Assembly (NCBI GenBank): GCA_029821755.1
Contig: JALGSV010000032.1
Coordinates: forward strand, 1-38,033
Direction: 5' to 3'
Length of the DNA: 38,033 bases
From: Candidatus Zipacnadum vermilionense
GTDB taxonomy: Bacteria; Armatimonadota; Zipacnadia; Zipacnadales; Zipacnadaceae
Below, piece by piece: positions 31,000 to 38,033 of this stretch. The notes beneath the pieces are model-generated. The model was not told the DNA's origin, searched no databases, and saw only the letters and a list, made by a program, of their open reading frames with translations. A program made the position numbers and the translations under genes. Position 1 is the stretch's first letter. Each line of letters starts with the position of its first letter.

Positions 31000-32112
31000 T
31001 CAACTTCCCATCCCCCTCGCCACCTCACCCCTCAACTCCCCCAGCCTTCCCTCCCCTATCGCCTCTCTCAGCTTCCTCATCAACCCCGCGTAGAACTGCA
31101 GGTTGTGCAGGCTGAGCAGCCGCCAGGCGGTGACTTCCTTCTGCCTGAACAGGTAGTGCAGGTAGGCCCGCGAGTAGCGTTGGCAGGCCGGGCAGGGGCA
31201 GCCCTCCTCCAGGGGGCGCTCGTCCTCGCGGTGGGCGCTGTTCTTCAGGCGCAGCGTCCCCGACCAGGTGTAGACCAGGCCGTGCCGGGCGTTGCGGGTG
31301 GGCAGGACGCAGTCGAACAGATCCACCCCCCGCATGACGCAGTCCACGATGTCCAGCGGCGTCCCTACACCCATCACATACCGCACGCGGTCCTCGGGCA
31401 GGTACGGCAGGCAGGTGTCCACCGCCTCCAGCATCTGCTCCCGGCTCTCCCCCACCGATACCCCGCCGATGCTGTAGGCGGGGAAGTCCAGCGCTACCGT
31501 CCGCTCCGCCGACTCCGCCCGCAGGTCGGGGTAGACGCTCCCCTGCACGATCCCGAACAGCACCTGGTCCGGGCGCTGGTGCGCCTCCCGGCTGCGCTCG
31601 GCCCAGCGCAGGGTGCGCTCGAAGGAGGCCCGAGCGTAGTCGTGCTCGCACGGGAAGGGCGCGCACTCGTCAAAGCACATGACCAGGTCCGCGCCCAGCT
31701 CATTCTGGATCTGCAGGGATCGCTCCGGGGTCAGCAGCAGCCACTCCCCGGTCTTGGGGGAGCGAATCCGGACGCCCTCCTCGGTGAGGTTCTTCGGCTC
31801 GGCCAGGGAGAAGACCTGGTACCCGCCGGAGTCGGTGGCCAGCTTCCCGCCCCAGTCTATGAACCGGTGCAGCCCGCCCTGCCGCGCGATCACGTCCTCC
31901 CCCGGCGCGACGGACAGGTGGAAGGCGTTGCAGATGGCGATCTGCAAGCCGGTGCTCTCCAGGTCGGCAGTATCCAGCGCGCGGATAAGGCCGCGGCTGG
32001 CACAGGGCATGAAGGCGGGGGTATCCAGGGGTCCGTGGGCAGTCTCCAGCACCCCGCAGCGGGCGGAGCCGCTGCGGGCAGTGAGGGTGAAGTTACCGGG
32101 AGGGTGAGTCAA
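31000..32112 (-). CDS. tgt: tRNA-guanine transglycosylase (queuine tRNA-ribosyltransferase)
   Basis: Replaces guanine-34 by preQ1 in tRNAs with GUN anticodons, the committed step of queuosine insertion. The 370-residue product has the TIM-barrel signatures ATDSGGYQVFSL (active-site Asp), FGIVQGSVYPDLR, and YSIGGVSVGES. The zinc site is CPCPACQRYSRAYLHYLF with a distal His in LLSLHNLQFY. The start is a TTG at 32112, which gives the normal N-terminus (THPPGNFTLTARSG) after a weak GAGAGA. It follows queA by 16 bp and ends a four-gene operon. Confidence 0.94.
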   Translation of the reverse strand: MTHPPGNFTLTARSGSARCGVLETAHGPLDTPAFMPCASRGLIRALDTADLESTGLQIAICNAFHLSVAPGEDVIARQGGLHRFIDWGGKLATDSGGYQVFSLAEPKNLTEEGVRIRSPKTGEWLLLTPERSLQIQNELGADLVMCFDECAPFPCEHDYARASFERTLRWAERSREAHQRPDQVLFGIVQGSVYPDLRAESAERTVALDFPAYSIGGVSVGESREQMLEAVDTCLPYLPEDRVRYVMGVGTPLDIVDCVMRGVDLFDCVLPTRNARHGLVYTWSGTLRLKNSAHREDERPLEEGCPCPACQRYSRAYLHYLFRQKEVTAWRLLSLHNLQFYAGLMRKLREAIGEGRLGELRGEVARGMGS

Positions 32113-32128
32113 GGTTGTCTCTCGCGGC

Positions 32129-33220
32129 TTACAGAATCAACATACAGTCCCCGTAGCTATAGAATCGGTATCTCTCCTCCACCGCCGCCGCGTAGGCCGC
32201 GAGGACTAGCTCCCGCCCGGCGAAGGCCGAGACCAGCATCAACAGCGTCGAGCGCGGCAGATGGAAGTTGGTCAGGAGCATATCCACCGCCCGGAACCGG
32301 TACCCCGGATAGAGGAATATCTCCGACCAGCCCTCCCCGGCGTGCACGCGCCCTTGCTCGTCGGCGACCGTCTCCAGCGTCCGGGTTACGGTGGTTCCCA
32401 CGGCCAGCACCCGCCCCCCGACCGCCCGCCGCTGGTTGATCAAAGCCGCGGCCGCCTCACCCACCCAGTAGTACTCCCCGTGCATCCGATGCTCCGCCAC
32501 CCGCTCGACGGTAACCGGGCGGAAGGTCCCCAGGCCGACGTGGAGGGTCAGGCGAGCGACAGCTACGCCCTGGGCCTCCAGGACCGAGAGCATCTCGGAG
32601 GTGAAGTGCAGCCCCGCCGTCGGAGCGGCCACCGCCCCGGGCGTCTCGGCGTAGACGGTCTGGTAGCGCTGCCGGTCGACTTGCTCGTGGGCGGTGTCTT
32701 CCTCCTGATGCGGACGGCGAATGTACGGCGGCAACGGCGTCAGGCCGACCTCTTCCAGCGCCTCCAGCAGTTCTCCATCGCAGTCCAGCCGCACCTGCAC
32801 CAGCCCCTCCTCGCCCTGCTCCAACACGGTCGCCGTCAGCCGTCCGCCGAAGTCGAGCTCCGTCCCCACGCGCAGGCGCTTGGCCGGGCGGGCCAGAGCC
32901 TCCCAGAGATGGCACGCCGGCGGGCCGGATTCGCGGCGCAGACGCCTCTCATCCGGCCCCTCCAGGGGCCGGAGCAGGAGCAACTCCGTCCGACCGCCGG
33001 TGGGGCGCCGCGTCACCAGACGGGCGGGCAGTACCCGCGTGTCGTTGAGCACGAAGCAGTCGCCCGGTCGCAGGTACTCGGGCAGGTCCGCGAACCGCCG
33101 ATGCCCCCAGCTCCCCGCCCCCCGGTCCAGCACCAGCATCCGCGAGGCGGCGCGGTCGGCCAAAGGCTCCTGGGCGATGAGGTCCTCCGGCAGGTTGTAG
33201 TCGAAGTCGGAGACGAGCAT
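32129..33220 (-). CDS. queA: S-adenosylmethionine:tRNA ribosyltransferase-isomerase
   Basis: Transfers and isomerises the ribosyl group of AdoMet onto preQ1-tRNA to make epoxyqueuosine. The 363-residue protein starts LVSDFDYNLPEDLIAQEP, the family hallmark, followed by VLNDTRVLPARL. GAVAAPTAGLHFT and the C-terminal LLTNFHLPRSTLLMLVSAFAG are conserved. It lies directly upstream of tgt, the enzyme acting before it in the pathway. It begins 17 bp after the stop of a URO-D-like gene, so all are likely on one mRNA. Confidence 0.96.
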   Translation of the reverse strand: MLVSDFDYNLPEDLIAQEPLADRAASRMLVLDRGAGSWGHRRFADLPEYLRPGDCFVLNDTRVLPARLVTRRPTGGRTELLLLRPLEGPDERRLRRESGPPACHLWEALARPAKRLRVGTELDFGGRLTATVLEQGEEGLVQVRLDCDGELLEALEEVGLTPLPPYIRRPHQEEDTAHEQVDRQRYQTVYAETPGAVAAPTAGLHFTSEMLSVLEAQGVAVARLTLHVGLGTFRPVTVERVAEHRMHGEYYWVGEAAAALINQRRAVGGRVLAVGTTVTRTLETVADEQGRVHAGEGWSEIFLYPGYRFRAVDMLLTNFHLPRSTLLMLVSAFAGRELVLAAYAAAVEERYRFYSYGDCMLIL

Positions 33221-33237
33221 GGGATCGGCGGAACTCG

Positions 33238-34341
33238 CTACCTCCCCGTCACTTCCTTCAGCCTCTCCACGAAGTACAGGAAGTTCTCATAGCTCGCATC
33301 ATGCGGCAGGCCGTGGTCGAAGAAGGGGACCAGGCCGCCGCTGGCGATGGTGCGGCGGATCTTGTCTATCTCGTGGTCAATCGCGGCCCGCCCGAAGTGC
33401 AGCGCCCGCTTGTCCACCCCGCCCATCATCAGCAGACGCGGGTACTGCTCGCGGCAGGCCGCGACGTCCATGCCGCTGTTGGCCTCCATGGGCACCAGCC
33501 CGTCTATCCCCGCCTCCAGCCATATCGGGATCAACTCCCCGATCTGCCCGTCGCTGTCCAGGAAGATGAAGGGCACCCCCTTCTCCCGCAGCTTGGCGAC
33601 CATCACCTGGTACCGCGGCAGCATCATTTCCCGCACGTGCCGCACGCTCAGCAGCGAGCCGGTCTTGTAGGCCATGTCCTCCCACAGGCAGACCGCGTCG
33701 GGCGTGAAGTCAGAGAAGAGGGCATCACACAGCGGCAGGAATAGCGCCACCATGGTGTCCATCATCTCTTCCACCAGGGCCCGGTCGTCGTAGAACAGGT
33801 ACGACAGCCGCTCCATCCCGCACAGATCCCGCAGCGTGCCGTAGAGGCTGGCGGCCTGGTTGAGTGCCACCATCAGCGGCGCCGTCCGCCCCTCCCAATC
33901 CGCCTTCTGCCGCTCCCAGGCTTCGCCAACGCGATCCGGAGTCCATTGCAGGCGCTCGTGGAAGGTCTCCCAGTCGGCTCTTCCGCTGATGGGGAAGGCC
34001 TCGAAATGCGGCATGGACTTGTACGCGTCTACAGTGAACTCCGTGCAGGTCACGCCCATGTCGCTGATGTAGGTGACCTTGTCCGCGGTCTCGGCCAGCA
34101 CGCGCTTCTCAAAGCGCGGATAGACCAGCAGCTCCGCCTGCGGCTGCGCCCACAGGTGCGGGTCGAGCCCGAAGTGTTCCCCCATCCTGGTGATGTCGGA
34201 CAACTCCGGCGGCATGCCCTCCTCTATCCAGCGGCCCCGGGTGCTGGCCCATATGCCGCCCAGCGTCGCCAGGGTCGTCCCCGGCGCGGAGAAGGTCATG
34301 ACGCGGTGGAAGAGCTCGCGAGGGGTGAGTCGATCGGGCAT
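33238..34341 (-). CDS. Uroporphyrinogen decarboxylase-family protein 1
   Basis: A 367-residue TIM-barrel protein of the URO-D/cobamide-methyltransferase superfamily. Blocks such as FSDFTPDAVCLWEDMAYKTGSLLS, VPFIFLDSDGQIGELIPIWLEAGIDGLVPMEANSGMDV, and MMGGVDKRAL are typical. It lacks the HxC...C zinc site of corrinoid:CoM methyltransferases and the N-terminal arginine loop of true HemE, so its substrate is unclear; a methyl-transfer role is possible. It is a tandem paralogue of the upstream gene (24-bp gap) and lies 17 bp upstream of queA. Confidence 0.85.
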   Translation of the reverse strand: MPDRLTPRELFHRVMTFSAPGTTLATLGGIWASTRGRWIEEGMPPELSDITRMGEHFGLDPHLWAQPQAELLVYPRFEKRVLAETADKVTYISDMGVTCTEFTVDAYKSMPHFEAFPISGRADWETFHERLQWTPDRVGEAWERQKADWEGRTAPLMVALNQAASLYGTLRDLCGMERLSYLFYDDRALVEEMMDTMVALFLPLCDALFSDFTPDAVCLWEDMAYKTGSLLSVRHVREMMLPRYQVMVAKLREKGVPFIFLDSDGQIGELIPIWLEAGIDGLVPMEANSGMDVAACREQYPRLLMMGGVDKRALHFGRAAIDHEIDKIRRTIASGGLVPFFDHGLPHDASYENFLYFVERLKEVTGR

Positions 34342-34365
34342 GTTGTCCCGAGCCGGAGCCGCCCG

Positions 34366-35472
34366 TCAGGCCCGGCCCGTTACCTCCTTCAGGCGTTTCG
34401 CGTAGTAGCGGAAGTTGTCCCAACTGATGTCATGCGGCACGGCGTGATCGGTCCAGGGCAGATACCCGCCGCCGGCCACCACTCGCGCCACTTTCTCCAT
34501 CTCCCGGTCGATGGCCTCCGGCCCGCGCGCCAGCGCCCGCTTGTCTACCCCACCCATCAGCAACAGCCGCGGGTAGCGCTCCCGGTAGACTTCCACGTCC
34601 ATTCCGGCGTTGACCTCCATAGGCATGACCCCGTCGATCCCCGCCTCCAACCACAGGGGGATCAACTCCTCCACGTTCCCGTCGCTGTCCAGGAAGAGGA
34701 AGGGCACCCCCAGCTCCCGCAGCCTCGCGGTCATCGCGCGGTAACGCGGGACGAGTAGCTCCCGGACATGGCGCGGGCTGACCAGCGGCCCGTTCTTGTA
34801 GGCCATGTCCTCGAAGAAGCAGACGGCGTCCGGCGTGAAGTCACGATACAGAGCCTCGGCGGTGTGCAGGAACAGCTCCACCAACACGTCGAGCATCTCC
34901 TCCAGCCAGGCCGGATCGTCGTGCCAGAGATATGACAGACGCTCCATCCCCAGCATATCCCGCAGCGCCCCGTAAAGACTAGCCCCGTGGTTGGGCTCGA
35001 TAACCACCGGGGCCTCGCGCTCGCGCAGGTCGGCCTTCTGCCGTTCCCAGGCCTCCCCGACCCGCCCCGGGGTCCAGCGCAGGCGCTCGCGGTAGCTCTC
35101 CCAATCCGCGTGCGACTGCACCGGGAAGGCCAGATACTGGGGCATGCTCTGCCGGAGGGGATCCTTGAAGCTAACGGAGGTGATCCCCAGGCTGTCGCGG
35201 CGGGTAATCTTCTCCTCCGTCTCCTCCAGCACTCGGCTGTCGCAGGGCGGGTAGACGAAAACCTCCGCCTGCGGCGTCACCCACATGCTGGGGTCCAGGC
35301 CCAGGTAGGCGCGCAGGACGTCCTGATCGGCGCACTCGGGAGGCATCCCCTCGCCAATCCACCGCTCAATCGCGCTCGGCCAGACCCAGACTAGCGTAGT
35401 CAGGGACCGTCCCGGGGCGGCGAAGGAGAGTACCTCGTGAAAGAACGTGCGGAGGGTAGAGGGGGAATCCAT
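34366..35472 (-). CDS. Uroporphyrinogen decarboxylase-family protein 2
   Basis: A 368-residue paralogue of the next gene product. Shared blocks are YRDFTPDAVCFFEDMAYKNGPLVS, FLFLDSDGNVEELIPLWLEAGIDGVMPMEVNAGMDV, and LMGGVDKRALARG. The substrate is unknown. The ATG at 35472 has AGGTGG 6 bp upstream; an in-frame ATG 24 bp earlier falls next to a terminator hairpin and is less likely. It is the first gene of the URO-D/URO-D/queA/tgt run. The terminator of the upstream stalk-domain gene lies just before it, so a promoter for the operon must sit in a very short space or the hairpin is read through. Confidence 0.85.
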   Translation of the reverse strand: MDSPSTLRTFFHEVLSFAAPGRSLTTLVWVWPSAIERWIGEGMPPECADQDVLRAYLGLDPSMWVTPQAEVFVYPPCDSRVLEETEEKITRRDSLGITSVSFKDPLRQSMPQYLAFPVQSHADWESYRERLRWTPGRVGEAWERQKADLREREAPVVIEPNHGASLYGALRDMLGMERLSYLWHDDPAWLEEMLDVLVELFLHTAEALYRDFTPDAVCFFEDMAYKNGPLVSPRHVRELLVPRYRAMTARLRELGVPFLFLDSDGNVEELIPLWLEAGIDGVMPMEVNAGMDVEVYRERYPRLLLMGGVDKRALARGPEAIDREMEKVARVVAGGGYLPWTDHAVPHDISWDNFRYYAKRLKEVTGRA

Positions 35473-35488
35473 AGCACCACCTGCGGAA

Positions 35489-35512
35489 ACGGCCATCCCG
35501 AAGGATGGCCGT
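35489..35512 (-). terminator. Terminator with UUCG tetraloop
   Basis: On the minus strand ACGGCCATCC-TTCG-GGATGGCCGT followed by TTTCC: a 10-bp perfect stem closed by a C(UUCG)G tetraloop. It follows the stalk-domain gene (stop at 35586) and precedes the URO-D-like operon. The short T-run makes it moderate as a terminator. Confidence 0.6.
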
Positions 35513-35585
35513 ATCTACCAAAGCGAGACGGCACAGCAGGGGGCCGTCGTGGCACCGGCCGCTATACCTATCGTTATACCTGCCG

Positions 35586-36137
35586 TCAATACGCGCTGAT
35601 TCTGATCTTCCCCTGGTCCTCGGTAACCACCAGGTTGAAGGCTTGCGCGATCAGGTCCAGCGAGACGTAGCGCATCCCTCGCTGCCAGCGCGAGGGGACC
35701 TTCACCGGCTGGCTGAAGCCGTCCACTGTCGCCCGCTTGGCGTACAGCGTCGAGGACAGCGTGTGCCCCTTGCCGGTGATGATGACAGTCATGTTGTCGG
35801 CTGAGAAAGAGGCCCCCAGGCCCAACTTCCTCACCGAGTCGGCCGGGATCATGTAGGCCTCTCCTACCTTGATGACGTCCGGCCCCAGGTCGGTGGCCTT
35901 GCCGTTAAGCTTGACCTGCATGTAGTAGATTGCCGGGGCGATCTCCGGATACGCGGACCACACGTAGTATTCCGGCGACACCAGGTTCTGCTCCCCAGCC
36001 ACCCAGCAGGGGTCGGGCGTCCACACATAGAGGAAAGTATCCGGCCAGGGGCCGTGCCAGGAGGGGACATCGCCCCGGGCCAGGCCCGTGGCTCCCACCA
36101 GGATCACGACGGTCAGCAGCGCAGCAAGACTTCTCAT
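35586..36137 (-). CDS. Exported stalk-domain protein (copper amine oxidase N-terminal-like)
   Basis: A 183-residue exported protein with signal peptide (about 1-21, LLTVVILVGATGLARG). The second half has two copper-amine-oxidase-N-like stalk repeats: YMIPADSVRKLGLGASFSADNMTVIITGKGHTL and MRYVSLDLIAQAFNLVVTEDQGKIRIS, the usual pattern of 'x-Ala-Asp/Ser...Leu-Gly...' followed by an 'I-x-I' strand. Such domains occur in surface proteins as spacers or ligand binders. GGGAGG precedes the ATG at 36137. The N-terminal half (SWHGPWPDTFLYVWTPDPCW) is not recognised. Confidence 0.75.
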   Translation of the reverse strand: MRSLAALLTVVILVGATGLARGDVPSWHGPWPDTFLYVWTPDPCWVAGEQNLVSPEYYVWSAYPEIAPAIYYMQVKLNGKATDLGPDVIKVGEAYMIPADSVRKLGLGASFSADNMTVIITGKGHTLSSTLYAKRATVDGFSQPVKVPSRWQRGMRYVSLDLIAQAFNLVVTEDQGKIRISAY

Positions 36138-36245
36138 AACCAGCGCCCTCCCGAAACAGCGGCGAATGAACGTCCCTCCGGCGGGCAGATTATGCCTCAA
36201 AAGACCCATGAATGCAAGGGGCATGACTTCGCCGCGGGGCCTGGC

Positions 36246-37250
36246 CTACCCTAAGGCCTCCGCCCGCAGCGCCGAGATGGCCATTACGTTGGCTATCTCC
36301 TCCGCGGTTGAGCCGCGCGACAGGTCCATCCCCGCCCGCGCCAGGCCTTGCACCAGCGGCCCGTACGCCTCCCCGCCGGTCAGACGCTGCACCAGCTTGT
36401 AGGCGATATTGCCCGCGTCCAGGTCGGGGAAGATCAACACGTTAGCGCGGCCCTGCAGCTTGTCCCCGGGGGCCTTGGAGGTGGCTACCGCCGGGACCAC
36501 CGCTGCATCGCCCTGTAGTTCGCCCTCGATCAACAGCTCCGGCGCCTTGGCCTGGGCGAGTCCGGTCGCCTCGACGACCTTGTCCACATCCGAATGGCAG
36601 GCGCTGCCCTTGGTGGAGAAGGAGAGCATGGCCACGCGCGGCTCGCAGTCCAGATACAACCGCGCGCTGTGGGCGGTAACGATGGCGATGTCCGCTAGCT
36701 GCTCCGCGGTCGGCTGAGGAACCACCCCGGCGTCCGCAAAGATGAATACACCCTTCTCCCCCATCGCAACCTGTGGCGTAGTCATGATGAAGCAGCTGGA
36801 GACCACCGAAATTCCCTTCTCCAGACCAACAACACGCAGCAGCGGCCGGAGGGTTTCGGCGGTGGAGTGCACGGCTCCGGCGACGCTCCCCTCCGCCTTC
36901 CCCGACCGCAGCAGGCACGCCGCCGTCACCATGGGGTCGGCCACCTGCTCGTAGGCCTCCTCCTCCGTCGCCCCCTTGCTTTGGCGGGCCTCCAGATACA
37001 CCGCGGCGCAGTCCTCCCGCACACGTGTGTCTAGCGGGTCCACCGTCTCCAGGTCACTCACGTCCAACCCGGCTTGTTCGGCCCGGTAGCTAATCTGCTC
37101 GGGGGACCCCACCAGGACGGGGTGCCCCAGTCCGCCATCGGCGGCCTGGCGCGCGGCCTGCAGCGTACGGGCGTCGTCGGTCTCCGGGAGGGCAATGCGC
37201 TTGTCCAGAGTGGCAGCGCGACGGCGAATATCAGCGATGATCTCGTGCAT
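36246..37250 (-). CDS. pta: Phosphate acetyltransferase
   Basis: Interconverts acetyl-CoA and acetyl phosphate. The 334-residue protein is a full-length single-domain Pta: RIALPETDDARTLQAA at the N-terminus, GAVHSTAETLRPLLRVVG, SSCFIMTTP and FADAGVVPQPTAEQLADIA, then MLSFSTKGSACHSDVDKV and the C-terminal ANVLIFPDLDAGNIAYKLVQRL. The ATG at 37250 has TGAGG 6 bp upstream. A strong promoter lies about 80 bp upstream. No ackA gene adjoins it in the window. Confidence 0.93.
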   Translation of the reverse strand: MHEIIADIRRRAATLDKRIALPETDDARTLQAARQAADGGLGHPVLVGSPEQISYRAEQAGLDVSDLETVDPLDTRVREDCAAVYLEARQSKGATEEEAYEQVADPMVTAACLLRSGKAEGSVAGAVHSTAETLRPLLRVVGLEKGISVVSSCFIMTTPQVAMGEKGVFIFADAGVVPQPTAEQLADIAIVTAHSARLYLDCEPRVAMLSFSTKGSACHSDVDKVVEATGLAQAKAPELLIEGELQGDAAVVPAVATSKAPGDKLQGRANVLIFPDLDAGNIAYKLVQRLTGGEAYGPLVQGLARAGMDLSRGSTAEEIANVMAISALRAEALG

Positions 37251-37330
37251 GGTTACCTCAGTGTACGGACGGAGTCCCTCACGCCCAAATCTATCCCGGG
37301 ACACGGAGGATTGCGCCCCAACCGCCGCAC

Positions 37331-37359
37331 AATATAGCACGTTACGAAGCCCTTGCCAA
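37331..37359 (-). promoter_or_regulatory. Sigma-70 promoter of pta
   Basis: On the minus strand: TTGGCA (37359-37354), 17-bp spacer, TATATT (37336-37331). It points to pta and is divergent from the promoter at 37397-37425, 38 bp away. Confidence 0.78.
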
Positions 37360-37396
37360 GTTGAACGCTAGACACCCACGGCCCGAGCGCGGCAAC

Positions 37397-37425
37397 TTGA
37401 CAGTGGCCGGAATCGCCCATATAAT
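37397..37425 (+). promoter_or_regulatory. Perfect consensus sigma-70 promoter
   Basis: TTGACA at 37397-37402, exactly 17 bp, TATAAT at 37420-37425. Both boxes match the consensus at all positions. It drives the membrane coiled-coil protein gene; the leader is about 46 nt with AAGGAGGG before the ATG at 37478. Confidence 0.9.
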
Positions 37426-37477
37426 GATGTTAAGTGGAGGATACGCAATTGCCGACCTGTATGAAGGAGGGCGACGT

Positions 37478-38033
37478 ATGGCCGACGACAAGGTAGAGAA
37501 GGATTCGGTAGACGCCGACGACCTAGACGTTTTCCTGGAGCCCGTCACCCGCAAGAAGCGCGGAGCCAGCTGGGGGACGGTCGTAGTCGTACTTGTTATC
37601 ATCGCCACCCTCGCGTTGCTGGCTCTCGCCTATCAGCGCGGGGTGCAGCGGACGGCCCAGGCTAAGGCGGACCGCGAAAGTACCCGCGTACTGGGCCAGG
37701 AGAAGGTAGGTGCTGATCTCATGTCGGCCGCGGCGAAGGTCAGAGAGGGCGACCTCAAGGCCGGTGTCAAGGCGCTCGACGACGCGGCGCTGGCCCTGGC
37801 GGCCATGATCCAGGAAGCCGAGATGGCCGAGGACGACGACGCCATCAATGTCCTGGCGATGCGCAAGAACGCCCTTGATAACGCCAAGAAGAAGCTGATG
37901 GAACAGCAGCAGGCCGTGGACGCCCTCGTGGCCGAGGCGGCCACCAATCTGGAGAGCGAAGCGGCCGGCATCAGTGGCGGCATGGCGAAGCCAAAGCCGG
38001 CCCCCGCGCCGGAAGCCGCGCCCGCCGAGGCGC
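37478..38033 (+). CDS. Single-pass membrane protein with coiled coil (runs off the window)
   Basis: Incomplete at the 3' end; 185 codons are visible. The first 30 residues are acidic (ADDKVEKDSVDADDLDVFLE), then a basic KKR leads into one membrane helix (about residues 35-55, TVVVVLVIIATLALLALAY), then a long Ala/Glu/Lys-rich helical region (60-160) with heptad-like spacing, and a Pro/Ala-rich segment at the window edge. The topology suggests an inner-membrane anchor with an extracytoplasmic helical part. AAGGAGGG lies before the ATG, and a perfect consensus promoter is upstream, so it is probably expressed well. No family recognised. Confidence 0.72.
   Translation, partial: MADDKVEKDSVDADDLDVFLEPVTRKKRGASWGTVVVVLVIIATLALLALAYQRGVQRTAQAKADRESTRVLGQEKVGADLMSAAAKVREGDLKAGVKALDDAALALAAMIQEAEMAEDDDAINVLAMRKNALDNAKKKLMEQQQAVDALVAEAATNLESEAAGISGGMAKPKPAPAPEAAPAEA

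Noticed and set aside
30907-32439. 510-codon plus-strand frame over tgt
   Set aside because: Antisense to a clear tgt gene, Pro/Gln/Arg-rich with no domain.

Overview
This is a GC-rich bacterial chromosome segment with about 40 protein genes on both strands and no rRNA or tRNA gene that I could recognise. The set RecX, RNase Y, YmdB and SpoVS, together with a PEP-CTERM protein, two uroporphyrinogen-decarboxylase-like proteins, Gfo/Idh/MocA and sugar-isomerase enzymes, lipobox proteins and many intergenic palindromes, suggests a free-living member of a poorly cultured phylum such as Armatimonadota. That assignment is inference from gene content. Genes end in TGA, TAG and TAA, so the standard code applies. 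Several consensus sigma-70 promoters are visible (TTGACA/TATAAT type, 17-18 bp spacers).

Layout. 1-3.7 kb: recX, rny, ymdB and spoVS on the plus strand, closed by a strong terminator. 3.7-5.9 kb: a lone DNA methyltransferase, a broken PIN-domain (VapC-like) toxin remnant and about 1.2 kb of gene-free, repeat-rich DNA. 5.9-10.1 kb: a 23-residue-repeat exported protein, a small HEATHH protein, a creatininase-family hydrolase and argG. 10.2-12.6 kb: a minus-strand pair (winged-helix/nuclease-like protein plus zinc-ribbon protein) with its own promoter, then an alkaline phosphatase that lacks a central block. 12.7-16.3 kb: minus-strand oxidoreductase, sugar isomerase and a membrane class III cyclase. 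16.4-18.7 kb: two small membrane or exported proteins and a PEP-CTERM metalloprotease.

18.9-20.4 kb: an IS1182-like element whose transposase carries an in-frame TGA. 20.4-23.3 kb: a minus-strand group of four exported proteins (double chagasin-like inhibitor and three lipoproteins). 23.5-25 kb: a membrane protein and two tandem pyruvate-kinase-C-domain-like proteins. 25.1-27.3 kb: an NYN-domain nuclease with a terminator-like hairpin in its leader, and a divergent ketol-acid reductoisomerase with its own promoter and leader. 27.4-29.5 kb: a polyferredoxin flanked by two copies of an 84-bp coding fragment. 29.6-30.9 kb: a protein ending in a HEPN-type RNxxxH motif. 31-35.5 kb: a tight four-gene operon (two URO-D-like proteins, queA, tgt). 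35.6-38 kb: an exported stalk-domain protein, pta, and a membrane coiled-coil protein that runs off the window.

The most interesting candidates are the nuclease-like/zinc-ribbon operon, the HEPN-motif protein, the NYN gene with its attenuator-like leader, the duplicated 27-residue C-terminal peptide around the polyferredoxin, and the in-frame-deleted alkaline phosphatase. No complete, coherent new multi-gene system can be proven from sequence alone.
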